From Anaerolineae bacterium (lineage in GTDB: Bacteria; Chloroflexota; Anaerolineae; Aggregatilineales; Aggregatilineaceae), in contig JAGPFT010000126.1 of assembly GCA_018056405.1 (NCBI GenBank), positions 1 through 7,699 of the forward strand: a DNA stretch of 7,699 nucleotides, given 5' to 3'. Under the pieces are notes generated by a model, which saw nothing but the letters and a program-made list of their open reading frames with translations, did no database searches and was not told where the DNA came from. Shown here one piece after another: positions 1 through 7,582 of the stretch; the stretch's first letter is position 1; every line of letters begins with the position of its first letter. Position numbers and translations under genes: made by a program.

Positions 1-839
1 TCTTCGTCTCGCCGGACGAATTCCGCCGCATGATCGCCCAAAACAAGCTGGTCGAGTATCAGAACGTCCACCAGGACGACTGGTATGGCACGCCGCGTAA
101 GACTGTTGAGGAGGCGTTCGCCGCCGATAAAGACCTGATCGCCGACATCGAGTGCCTGGGCGCAAAACGTATCTACGCCAACTATGCCGACAACACCGTG
201 CTCATCTTCGTCTCGCCGTCCAGCGTCGAGGCGTTAGCTGAGCGTATCCGGCTGCGCGGCAACGTGACCGCTGAGGAGGTAGCGGACCGGCTGGGACGGG
301 CGCGCTTCGAGATGACCTTCGCCCGCCACTGCTCCTACCTGATTATCAACGATCTGGTGGAGCCGGCGGCTGAACACCTGCGCCAGATCATCGTCAGCGA
401 GCGTGCGCGCCGGCGTGCCCAAGCCTTGCCCGCCGCTCAGATAATCCCGCGCCCAACCATACACTGCACGGTCGTTGCCCTGATTGCGCATGGCGATCAG
501 GTGCTGGTTCGCGCGGACTCGGCTGAAGTGCGTCTGCCCGCGTTTGCCATGCCCACCGGCGCTGCCCCATCGCCGGCAGATTTCCTTGCAGACCGGCTGA
601 GCGAAACACTGAACCTGGGGATCACTGTTGACCGCATCGTTGACCCCCGCTTTGACGAAAGCGCACCTCATCTCGTGTCTCTCGCTGCCATCCCTTACGA
701 TGTCTATCTCTACTACACGTACCGCTGCTCGGTAAGCAGCCGCCGGACGCCGGACTCGGCGGAATGGGTCTGGCGGCCTGCTGCCGACCTGCGCCTGCCT
801 GATGCGCTGACCAGGGTCATGGCCGTCCCTGCGGGATGA
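1..839 (+). CDS. gmk: Guanylate kinase fused to a degenerate Nudix-like domain (5' end missing)
   Basis: The reading frame is open from the window edge (first full codon at 3), so the start lies upstream and the methionine at 30 is internal. Numbering from that methionine, residues 1 to about 128, plus nine before it, match the GMP-binding, core and lid parts of guanylate kinase (ATP + GMP to ADP + GDP, cytoplasmic purine salvage): the WYGTPR segment (18-23), ADIECLGAKRI (38-48), the arginine-rich RIRLRG (72-77), EEVADRLGRA (82-91) and YLIIND (103-108). The P-loop is outside the window. Bacterial Gmk normally ends near residue 130 of this numbering, but here about 140 more residues follow. 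Residues 143-269 resemble a Nudix fold (VVALIAHGDQVLV strand, LPAFAMPTG, a terminal AEWVWRP segment), but the Nudix box is degraded: G177 and E192 remain, while the other expected glutamates and the arginine are absent. The kinase assignment is firm, the Nudix call is tentative, and the fusion is unusual. Confidence 0.88.
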   Translation, partial: FVSPDEFRRMIAQNKLVEYQNVHQDDWYGTPRKTVEEAFAADKDLIADIECLGAKRIYANYADNTVLIFVSPSSVEALAERIRLRGNVTAEEVADRLGRARFEMTFARHCSYLIINDLVEPAAEHLRQIIVSERARRRAQALPAAQIIPRPTIHCTVVALIAHGDQVLVRADSAEVRLPAFAMPTGAAPSPADFLADRLSETLNLGITVDRIVDPRFDESAPHLVSLAAIPYDVYLYYTYRCSVSSRRTPDSAEWVWRPAADLRLPDALTRVMAVPAG

Positions 840-918
840 CACCCCCGGTGCTGTTTGTGCGAGAGTTGTCAGGGTCGCTCAAGATCGCCTGATGGCGGCT
901 GGCGACAGGCAGGCATTC

Positions 919-928
919 GGCTAGAATC
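919..928 (+). promoter_or_regulatory. Candidate -10 region upstream of the ABC exporter operon
   Basis: TAGAAT at 922-927 (5/6 to TATAAT) sits in the decamer GGCTAGAATC. The same decamer occurs again at 4392-4401, in front of the DUF4340 gene. The position where a -35 would lie (about 899-904, CTGGCG) matches TTGACA only weakly. Transcription from here would leave a leader of roughly 55-60 nt before the ATG at 991. This is a motif-level inference. Confidence 0.35.
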
Positions 929-944
929 GGGAGACAGCATCCAT

Positions 945-971
945 CCGGCCCGCACAGGATCAGGCGGGCGG
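945..971 (+). other. Leader hairpin before the ABC ATPase gene
   Basis: GCCCGC (948-953) pairs with GCGGGC (964-969) around a 10-nt loop, and two further C-G pairs are possible if G947 is bulged. No T-run follows, so it is not a classical terminator. It lies in the presumed leader about 20 nt before the ATG and could affect mRNA stability or initiation, or simply reflect high GC. Confidence 0.35.
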
Positions 972-990
972 CTGGTGCGCGGCGAAACCC

Positions 991-1944
991 ATGATTGACG
1001 TTGACCGGCTGACCAAACGCTACGGGCGCTTCATCGCCCTGGACGGCATCAGCTTCCACGCTGAATCGGGCGAGATCGTCGGCTTCCTCGGCCCCAATGG
1101 TGCCGGAAAGACGACCACCATGCGCGTGCTCACAGGGTACATGCCCCCCACAGAAGGCACAGCGCGCATCGCCGGCTTCGACGTGCTGACCGATTCGCTG
1201 GCCGTGCGCGAGCGCGTCGGGTATCTGCCGGAGACCGTGCGCCTCTACCGCGAGATGACTGTGCGCGGCTACCTGAAGTTCATGGGCCAGCTTCGCGGCG
1301 TTGACCGCCTGGGGGCGCGCATAGACGAGGTGCTCGACCTGGTGGGCTTGCGCGAGCGCGCCCGCCGCCTGATCAGCAGCCTGTCGAAAGGGATGCAGCA
1401 GCGCCTGGGCCTGGCCCAGGCCATCCTCCACGATCCGCCGGTACTCATCCTCGACGAGCCGACCATCGGCCTCGACCCGCACCAGGTTCAGGAGTTGCGC
1501 GCGCTGATCCGCGAGCTTGGCCGCACGCGCACCGTGCTGCTCAGCACGCACATTCTCAGCGAAGCCGAACAAGTCTGCGACCGGGTGATCATCCTTGATC
1601 GCGGGCGCATCGTCGCCGAGGATACCCCCGCCAACCTGCGCGAGGGCCTGGCCCGCAGCAGCCGCCTTTTCGTGCGCGTGGGCGCGGCTTGCGGCGACAT
1701 CGCCGGCTTGCTGGCGAGCATCCCCGGCGTGACCAGCGTCAGCCCCGCCGCCGATGGCTTCCTGCTGACGAGCGCGCCCCAGGCAGGCGACGTGCGCCCG
1801 GCTGTAGCCAGCGCCGTCGTCGGCCAGGGCTGGCCGCTGCTGGAGCTGCGGCCCTGGGCGACCACGCTGGAGGAGATTTTTCTGGAGTTGACGGCGCGGC
1901 TCGATGCGCCGTCGTCCGCCGGCGGAGGGACGCGCCATGCGTAG
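991..1944 (+). CDS. ABC-2 transporter ATP-binding protein, GldA-like
   Basis: This 317-residue protein is a complete ABC ATPase that would power the permease encoded immediately downstream at the cytoplasmic face of the membrane. Visible motifs in order: Walker A GPNGAGKT (34-41), a Q-loop region with GYLPE (77-81), signature LSKGMQQR (131-138), Walker B VLILDEP with catalytic E156 (151-157), D-loop GLD (160-162) and H-loop STH (185-187, H187). The C-terminal ~100 residues form the variable extension common in this branch, ending in TTLEEIFLELT (291-301), a hallmark of ABC-2/GldA-type ATPases. All catalytic residues are intact. The ATG at 991 gives a normal N-terminus directly before the first strand, although no strong Shine-Dalgarno sequence is visible in front of it. 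The 3' end overlaps the permease gene by 8 nt. The substrate cannot be read from this subunit. Confidence 0.96.
   Translation: MIDVDRLTKRYGRFIALDGISFHAESGEIVGFLGPNGAGKTTTMRVLTGYMPPTEGTARIAGFDVLTDSLAVRERVGYLPETVRLYREMTVRGYLKFMGQLRGVDRLGARIDEVLDLVGLRERARRLISSLSKGMQQRLGLAQAILHDPPVLILDEPTIGLDPHQVQELRALIRELGRTRTVLLSTHILSEAEQVCDRVIILDRGRIVAEDTPANLREGLARSSRLFVRVGAACGDIAGLLASIPGVTSVSPAADGFLLTSAPQAGDVRPAVASAVVGQGWPLLELRPWATTLEEIFLELTARLDAPSSAGGGTRHA
1924..1929 (+). promoter_or_regulatory. Shine-Dalgarno site fixing the permease start
   Basis: GGAGGG lies 7 nt before the ATG at 1937, inside the end of the ATPase gene. It favours 1937 over the in-frame ATG at 1904, which would add 11 residues poor in hydrophobic character and has no comparable site. 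Confidence 0.75.
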
Positions 1945-2689
1945 CGTGCGCATCATCGCCCGGCGCGAACTGGCCCAGTACTTCACCTCGCCCATCGCCT
2001 ATCTGGTCGCCTTTGCCGTCCTGGTGCTGACCGGCTGGCAGTTCAACGTAGACCTCGCCCAGCGCGTGGGCAGCCAGCCGCCAGATGGAGCAGCAGTGCT
2101 CGGCGCGTTTGCCTTCTTCACTCTCTTCTTCGCCCCGTTGCTGACCATGCGCCTGCTCGCCGAAGAAGCGCGCGAAGGCACGCTGGAACTGCTGCTCACC
2201 GCGCCCGTGCGCGATGGCGATATTGTTCTCGGCAAGTTCCTGGGCGCGTGGCTCTACTACACGCTGATCCTGGGCCTGACGCTGGTCTACCAGGCGATCT
2301 GGCTGGCGATCACCACTGCTCGCGCCTATACGCTCACGCCCGAACTGGACATCGGACCGGTGATCACCGCCTACCTGGGCATCTGGCTGTTCGGGGGGGC
2401 TACCCTGGCTCTGGGCCTGCTCTTTTCAGCGCTGACCGAGAACCAGGTGATCGCGGGCTTCCTGAGTATGTCGGTGCTGTTCGTCCTGTGGCTGGGCGAC
2501 TACGCGGGCAGCGTCGTTCAGAGCCGCACCCTGGCCCAGGTGATCCGCGAGCTGAGCCTGCAAGCGCACTACGCCACCTCATTTCTGGTCGGCGTGATTC
2601 GCTTCGAGGACGCTGTCTTCTTCATTGGCGTGATCACTGCTGCGCTGTTCGTCGCCACGCGCGTCCTCGAATCGCGGAGGTGGCGCTGA
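1937..2689 (+). CDS. ABC-2 type permease, GldF-like
   Basis: This 250-residue integral membrane protein is the transmembrane partner of the preceding ATPase. It has the pattern of the GldF/NosY-like ABC-2 permeases: an N-terminal amphipathic RRELAQYFTSPIAY (9-22), about six hydrophobic helices (near 18-36, 55-73, 101-124, 143-165, 171-189 and 225-243), and after helix 2 the cytoplasmic coupling stretch LLAEEAREGTLELLLTAPV (73-91) that typically contacts the ATPase. SALTENQVIAGF (164-175) is another recognisable family segment. The chosen start has an ideal ribosome site. The gene overlaps the ATPase by 8 nt, and its TGA shares a base with the next ATG (TGATG), so the three genes are probably translationally coupled. 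The family assignment is secure; what is moved or what mechanical work is done is unknown. Confidence 0.94.
   Translation: MRSVRIIARRELAQYFTSPIAYLVAFAVLVLTGWQFNVDLAQRVGSQPPDGAAVLGAFAFFTLFFAPLLTMRLLAEEAREGTLELLLTAPVRDGDIVLGKFLGAWLYYTLILGLTLVYQAIWLAITTARAYTLTPELDIGPVITAYLGIWLFGGATLALGLLFSALTENQVIAGFLSMSVLFVLWLGDYAGSVVQSRTLAQVIRELSLQAHYATSFLVGVIRFEDAVFFIGVITAALFVATRVLESRRWR
2676..2680 (+). promoter_or_regulatory. Shine-Dalgarno site of the GldG-like gene
   Basis: GGAGG stands 8 nt before the ATG at 2689 and supports that start over the much longer upstream frame extension, which is only a shadow of the permease gene. Confidence 0.75.
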
Positions 2690-4392
2690 TGCACACTCCG
2701 CGCGCGTTCACTCGTGAGACGCTGGCCGCTTGGGCGGGCGTTGCTGGCATGTTGGCCCTGCTCGGTGGCGGGCTGATCGCCCTGCTGGCGCGTGAGATCA
2801 CCTATGGGGTGTTCGTCTGCGTGCTGGTCGGCGCGGCGGGCATCGCCCTGTGGATGTGGGCCGCGCCGGACGATCTGCGCGCATGGCTGACGGGCCGCCC
2901 GACGCGCTACGGCACCACCAGCGTCCTGATGAGCATCCTCTTCATTGGAGCCATCGCCTACCTCTACATCCTCGTAGACCGCGCCAACATCACCGCCGAC
3001 CTGACCGCCGTGCAGCGCTACTCGCTCAACGCCCCCACGTTGGAGGTGATCGATCAGCTTGCCGCGCGCGGCTTCCGCGTGCGCATCGTCGGCTTCTTCA
3101 GCCGCACCAAGCTGCGCGAGCAAGAAGCAGCAGACATTCTGCTGCGCCAGTACGAAGCAGCAGGCGGCGACACCATCCAGGTGCAGTACGTGGACCCCGA
3201 CGAACAGCCGGACGTAGCTGCCCTCTACGGCTATCAGCCCGGCTACGACGGGACGTTCATGCTCACCCTGCTCGGCGAAGACGGCACGCCGCGCCCGCGC
3301 AGCGCGATCCAGGCCGATGGTCAGGTCGGGACGGCCTACTTCACTCTGTACCTGGGCGGGGCCAACGAGCGCGATATCACCACTGGCCTGAAGACTGTCG
3401 CCTCCGCCGGCGCGTTTAAGGTCTATTTCACGACCGGGCATGGCGAGCGCGACCTGTCCCTGGCCGACGATAACGGCATCTCACGGCTGTTCGTCAGCCT
3501 GGACGGACAGGGCATCGCCGTCGAGCCGCTGTCGCTGGCGGAAGTGGACGAGGTGCCTGCCGACGCCAGCGCCGTGCTCATCGTCGGTGCCTGGGACGAT
3601 TTCACAGCGCAGGAAGTCGAGCGTCTGGCGGCCTATCTGCAGCGCGGCGGGCGGCTGGGCATCTTCGCCGACCCGCCGGTGATCGAGGCGGCCATCAGTG
3701 GCGCGCCCGGCAACACCTTTCTTGACGCCGACAGCCCGCTCAACGCCTATCTGTGGGACGAGTTCGGAGTGCGCGCGCTGGATGCGCTGATCATTGAGAC
3801 CATGCCGGAACTGGTCAACGGCAGCGAGTGGCTGCCCATCCTCAACACCATCGCCCCGCACACCATCATGAGCGACGTGCGCGACGAGCCAATCTACACG
3901 CGCTTCGTGCGCCCGCTGCAAGTCGCAGACCTGCCCACCGAACGCCAGAACGCTTACGTGCGCGAGCCGCTGCTGTACACCTCCGAGCAGTCGTTTGGCG
4001 AGACTGCGCTGAGCGACTTTGTCGAAGGGCGCATCGCCTACGACCCCGGCGCAGACCTGCCTGGCCCCCTGCTCGTCGGCGTCACCGTGCGCCGCCAGCT
4101 TGAGTTCCAGCACGACGTTCAGCCCCGCCTGGTGCTCATCGGCGACTCCGACATCTTCAAGAACGAGTACGTCAAGCAGGTGCCGGGCAATGTCTATCTG
4201 TGGACGGACATCCTGGACTGGCTCACTGGCTTCGCCGACGCCGTGTCCTTCACGCCGGTCAACGACCCAACCCTGCTCAAGCTGGCTGTCTCCGCTGGCG
4301 AGCGCAACACCATCGCCGTCATCACCATGATCCTGCTGCCGGGCGCTGTGCTCCTCACCGGTGGGGCCGTTTGGTGGTACCGGCGGCGTTAG
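2689..4392 (+). CDS. GldG-family ABC transporter auxiliary protein
   Basis: This 567-residue membrane-anchored protein belongs to the GldG / ABC_transp_aux type. Three N-terminal hydrophobic helices (about 13-33, 39-60 and 78-96) are followed by a large extracytoplasmic region of about 440 residues and a single C-terminal helix (about 544-563) ending in WWYRRR, a positive cytoplasmic tail. Family features include RYSLNAPTLEVIDQL (110-124), just after the third helix, VYFTTGHGERDL (245-256), and the GATase-like stretch running from AVLIVGAWDDFT (295-306) to YLQRGGRLGIFADP (316-329). In Bacteroidota GldG works with GldA and GldF in gliding and secretion; in other phyla such proteins accompany ABC-2 exporters of unknown cargo. 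Gene order ATPase-permease-GldG and the TGATG junction support a single complex. Many homologues have only one or two N-terminal helices, and three may reflect a partly fused permease end. The cargo is unknown. Confidence 0.93.
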   Translation: MHTPRAFTRETLAAWAGVAGMLALLGGGLIALLAREITYGVFVCVLVGAAGIALWMWAAPDDLRAWLTGRPTRYGTTSVLMSILFIGAIAYLYILVDRANITADLTAVQRYSLNAPTLEVIDQLAARGFRVRIVGFFSRTKLREQEAADILLRQYEAAGGDTIQVQYVDPDEQPDVAALYGYQPGYDGTFMLTLLGEDGTPRPRSAIQADGQVGTAYFTLYLGGANERDITTGLKTVASAGAFKVYFTTGHGERDLSLADDNGISRLFVSLDGQGIAVEPLSLAEVDEVPADASAVLIVGAWDDFTAQEVERLAAYLQRGGRLGIFADPPVIEAAISGAPGNTFLDADSPLNAYLWDEFGVRALDALIIETMPELVNGSEWLPILNTIAPHTIMSDVRDEPIYTRFVRPLQVADLPTERQNAYVREPLLYTSEQSFGETALSDFVEGRIAYDPGADLPGPLLVGVTVRRQLEFQHDVQPRLVLIGDSDIFKNEYVKQVPGNVYLWTDILDWLTGFADAVSFTPVNDPTLLKLAVSAGERNTIAVITMILLPGAVLLTGGAVWWYRRR

Positions 4393-4401
4393 GCTAGAAT
4401 C
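4392..4401 (+). promoter_or_regulatory. Second copy of the GGCTAGAATC candidate -10 motif
   Basis: TAGAAT at 4395-4400 begins two bases after the GldG-like stop codon and repeats the decamer found at 919-928. TTGGTG at 4371-4376, 18 nt upstream, is a weak -35 candidate. It could give the DUF4340 gene its own promoter, with a ~210-nt leader that includes the palindrome at 4470-4573. Motif evidence only. Confidence 0.3.
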
Positions 4402-4469
4402 TGGGGCTGCGCGCCTGGCGAGCAGAAGTGGCCTCAGGTAAACAGTTGGAGACATAAGCTGCCATGCCC

Positions 4470-4573
4470 TGGTTTACCTCACCTCCCAGCCTTGCTTCGC
4501 TCGGCTCGCCCTCTCTTCGCCAGCGGAGAAGGGGCAACGAGGCGTCAGCGCCGAGTGGAGGTAAGGTAAACCA
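4470..4573. repeat. Long imperfect palindrome, MITE- or REP-like intergenic element
   Basis: The 17-nt arm TGGTTTACCTCACCTCC (4470-4486) is the reverse complement of GGAGGTAAGGTAAACCA (4557-4573) with one mismatch. The 70 nt between contain further pairing: CTCGG (4500-4504) with CCGAG (4551-4555), and GCCC/TCTC (4508-4515) with GAGA/GGGC (4526-4535, two-base bulge) around a loop with TTCGCCAGCG. The whole would fold into one long stem-loop on either strand. It has no T-tract and no ORF. Its style (a terminal GGTTTACCTC arm and internal GAGGCGTCAGCGCCGAG) resembles dispersed intergenic repeats I associate with Chloroflexota genomes, but copy number cannot be seen here. The rest of the 223-nt gap (4393-4469 and 4574-4615) shows no gene. 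Confidence 0.75.
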
Positions 4574-4615
4574 CCTGATTGCGTTAGACTTTCCTGAGCC
4601 TGCTGAGAAATCATC

Positions 4616-5284
4616 ATGGTGAAGCGAGGGACAGGCTACCTGCTTCTGGCAGCCCTGGCGGCGGTCATGCTGGCCCGGCTGATGCTCGACGATCCGGCAG
4701 AGCGCCTGGAGCAGATGCGCGTTTACGAGGCGACTCAGCAAGCCAGCCAGCCAACCCGCCTGTTCTCCACCCTGCGTGATCCGGCCCAGGTCACGGGGCT
4801 GGAAGTGCTAGATGTCAGCGCAGGACGGGGCATTTTGCTGGTGCGCGACGCAGACGGGCTGTGGTACGCTCCTGAGATAGCTGCAATCCAGCAGCCCATC
4901 GCCGCCGAGTCAATCAACCAGGTCACGGCGGAGAATGCGGCAGCAGCGATTGTGTTGCTCGCGGCAACGCAGCAGTACCCGGCCAGCGCCGACAATCTGG
5001 CGCTGTATGGCCTGGCCCCTGCCCCGGCCTACCGCGTGCGCTTTCAGGCGCAGGACAGCGCGGGCGGCGTCTATGAGGGGCTGTTGGAGATAGGTGACGC
5101 GAATCCGGATCATATGGCATACTATGTGTACGTCCATGCCCAGCGTGAGGCCGACCGGCACATTTTCTTGATCCCCAGGCAGACCGTTGACTATCTCATG
5201 GCTGCGCTCACCGATCCCACGCTCGTCGCGCCGGCGCTTGACGACTTGCCAGCGGGGACTGAAACAACGCCGTCTGTACCCTGA
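4616..5284 (+). CDS. DUF4340-type membrane-anchored protein
   Basis: This is a 222-residue protein with one N-terminal hydrophobic segment (about 7-24, GYLLLAALAAVMLARLML) preceded by MVKRG, consistent with a signal anchor and an extracytoplasmic body. The central and C-terminal parts follow the DUF4340 pattern: LALYGLAPAPAYRVRF (near 128-143), an LLEIGDANPDHMAYYVYV strand pair, then a short RHIFLIPRQTVDYL segment. DUF4340 proteins often sit directly after ATPase, permease and GldG-like genes and are thought to be part of the same envelope complex; their biochemical role is not established. This copy is short compared with many family members, which can have a repeated domain. The C-terminus (PAGTETTPSVP) is probably disordered. 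There is no strong Shine-Dalgarno site before the ATG, and the palindrome separates this gene from the rest of the cassette. Confidence 0.75.
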   Translation: MVKRGTGYLLLAALAAVMLARLMLDDPAERLEQMRVYEATQQASQPTRLFSTLRDPAQVTGLEVLDVSAGRGILLVRDADGLWYAPEIAAIQQPIAAESINQVTAENAAAAIVLLAATQQYPASADNLALYGLAPAPAYRVRFQAQDSAGGVYEGLLEIGDANPDHMAYYVYVHAQREADRHIFLIPRQTVDYLMAALTDPTLVAPALDDLPAGTETTPSVP

Positions 5285-5319
5285 GGTCTGCGTTTGCGAC
5301 GGGAGTTGGAGCAGGGCAG

Positions 5320-5347
5320 CCCTACCGTTGGAGGTAGGGTATTTTTT
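5320..5347 (+). terminator. Intrinsic (Rho-independent) terminator after the exporter operon
   Basis: CCCTACC (5320-5326) pairs perfectly with GGTAGGG (5333-5339) around the 6-nt loop GTTGGA, followed at once by TATTTTTT (5340-5347). It lies 35 nt after the DUF4340 stop and reads on the + strand only. The 3' end is just 10 nt from the earliest possible sigma-gene start, so it may also act as an attenuator in the sigma leader. Confidence 0.85.
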
Positions 5348-5357
5348 GTGAGAAGGC

Positions 5358-6619
<1,262 letters not shown>

Positions 6620-6620
<1 letters not shown>

Positions 6621-6625
6621 GAGGG
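6620..6625 (+). promoter_or_regulatory. Shine-Dalgarno site of the LiaF-like gene
   Basis: GGAGGG begins on the last base of the sigma stop codon and lies 4 nt before the ATG at 6630, indicating cotranscription and efficient initiation of the downstream gene. Confidence 0.7.
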
Positions 6626-6629
6626 CACC

Positions 6630-7433
6630 ATGAGCACGTCCACCAAACGCACGCCCCTGCTATGGCCGCTCATTCTGATGGCCGGCGGCGTGGCGCTGCT
6701 GCTGGACAACTTCCTGCTCGTTGACCTCGACCTGGCCCCCTACTGGCCCATCCTGCTCGTCCTGGTGGGCCTGCTCATCTTGGTGCGCGGCGACATCGCC
6801 CCTAGCTGGGGCGCGCACACCTTCGGCATCACGCGCGGCAGCGTCGAGTCCGCTGCCATCGAGATTGAGAGCGGCGAGATTGATGTGCAGCTTCAGGCGC
6901 TGCGCAAGTCCGGGCGGCTCATCGCCGGGCAATATACGGCGCGCTCGCGGCCCGACCTGGCCGTGCGCAACAACCGCGCCCGCCTCACCATGCATCGCGG
7001 CCAGACCTGGTGGCTCTCCCTGGCCGACTGGGACGTAGGCCTCGCCCACGACCTGCCCTGGGAAATCCTGATGAGCAGCTATCTGGGGCGGCTCGACGCC
7101 GACCTGCGCGGCATCCAGGTCGAGCGCGCCATCATCGCTTCCGGCCTGGGCGATGTCAGCCTGGCCTGCCCGGCCCGCTGTCGCGGCGAGCTTGTCGCCC
7201 GCTCCAGCTTCGGCGATGTGCGCGTGAGCGTCCCCCCGCGCAGCACTGCCGTTGTGCGTGTGCAGGCCGGCCCGTTTGGCCGCGTGCGCGCCGACGCCGG
7301 GCGCTTCACCGAAATCGCACCTGGCCTGTACGCCAGCGGCGATCACCCCGACCGGGACGCAGAGGGACTCCAGGCCCGCGCCGATCTCACCATCACGGCG
7401 GCGACGACCTTCGGCACGATTCACCTCAGCTAA
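6630..7433 (+). CDS. LiaF-like membrane protein with DUF5668-type N-terminus and toastrack-like C-terminal domain
   Basis: This 267-residue protein starts with two close hydrophobic helices (about 11-31 and 38-53) separated by a short VDLDLAPYW turn: LLWPLILMAGGVALLLDN then YWPILLVLVGLLILVRG. This is the pattern of the LiaI/LiaF N-terminal (DUF5668) family. The rest is beta-rich with recurring short strand units: SGEIDVQL (81-88), LGDVSL (173-178), FGDVRVSVPP (194-203) and FGTIHLS at the very end, typical of the DUF4097/LiaF-C toastrack fold. In Firmicutes LiaF restrains the LiaRS envelope-stress system; in other phyla such proteins are uncharacterised envelope proteins. It follows the sigma gene by 9 nt with a strong ribosome site, so the two are almost certainly one transcript. 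No catalytic residues are visible. The topology of the C-terminal domain is not determined. Confidence 0.75.
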   Translation: MSTSTKRTPLLWPLILMAGGVALLLDNFLLVDLDLAPYWPILLVLVGLLILVRGDIAPSWGAHTFGITRGSVESAAIEIESGEIDVQLQALRKSGRLIAGQYTARSRPDLAVRNNRARLTMHRGQTWWLSLADWDVGLAHDLPWEILMSSYLGRLDADLRGIQVERAIIASGLGDVSLACPARCRGELVARSSFGDVRVSVPPRSTAVVRVQAGPFGRVRADAGRFTEIAPGLYASGDHPDRDAEGLQARADLTITAATTFGTIHLS

Positions 7434-7440
7434 AGGCCAC

Positions 7441-7461
7441 GCAGCGGGAGCACTGCGCTGC
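7441..7461. repeat. Short inverted repeat after the LiaF-like gene
   Basis: GCAGCG (7441-7446) and CGCTGC (7456-7461) can form a 6-bp stem with a 9-nt loop just 7 nt after the stop codon. There is no T-tract, so termination is doubtful; it may protect the 3' end of the transcript. Confidence 0.3.
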
Positions 7462-7473
7462 TGCGCCCGCGTA

Positions 7474-7495
7474 GGGGCGTATCGTCATACGCCCC
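7474..7495. repeat. Perfect 9-bp palindrome with 4-nt loop
   Basis: GGGGCGTAT (7474-7482) and ATACGCCCC (7487-7495) flank CGTC. The GTAGGGGCG...CGCCCC style is like short palindromic repeats dispersed between genes in many GC-rich genomes. No T-tract follows. It could serve as a 3'-end stabiliser or be a parasitic repeat; copy number cannot be judged from this window. Confidence 0.65.
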
Positions 7496-7531
7496 ATGCG
7501 CGTCAAGTGAAGGCTTCCGGGTGCGTGGTAT

Positions 7532-7570
7532 GGGCACAATGCCCCTCCCCCTGGCCCCCTCCCCGGCCCA
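7532..7570. other. C-rich tract with small hairpin at the edge of the insertion sequence
   Basis: GGGCA (7532-7536) and TGCCC (7540-7544) form a small stem, followed by a run made almost only of C with a few T and G up to 7570. It stops where the presumed insertion-sequence terminus begins (7573). It may be the remaining half of another dispersed repeat. No coding potential is visible. Confidence 0.3.
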
Positions 7571-7582
7571 GCTGTACAGACC

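Noticed and set aside
840..850. CACC-CCC-GGTG hairpin directly after the kinase gene as a terminator
   Set aside because: The stem has only 4 bp with a 3-nt loop and no proper T-tract.
866..871. TTGTCA as a -35 element for the exporter promoter
   Set aside because: It lies 50 nt upstream of the candidate -10 at 922 and has no suitable -10 at the normal 16-18 nt spacing.
817..1995. A 392-codon open frame on the - strand opposite the ABC ATPase gene
   Set aside because: It is a high-GC shadow: low-complexity Ala/Arg/His/Gly composition, no domain motif, and it lies fully opposite a gene with intact Walker and signature motifs.
2248..2688. A longer N-terminus for the GldG-like protein beginning at 2248
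   Set aside because: This stretch is the permease gene read out of frame; a Shine-Dalgarno site and the TGATG junction support the ATG at 2689.
3481..4455. A 324-codon open frame on the - strand opposite the GldG-like gene
   Set aside because: Composition and position show a mirror of GC-rich codons in the sense gene; no start context or family features.
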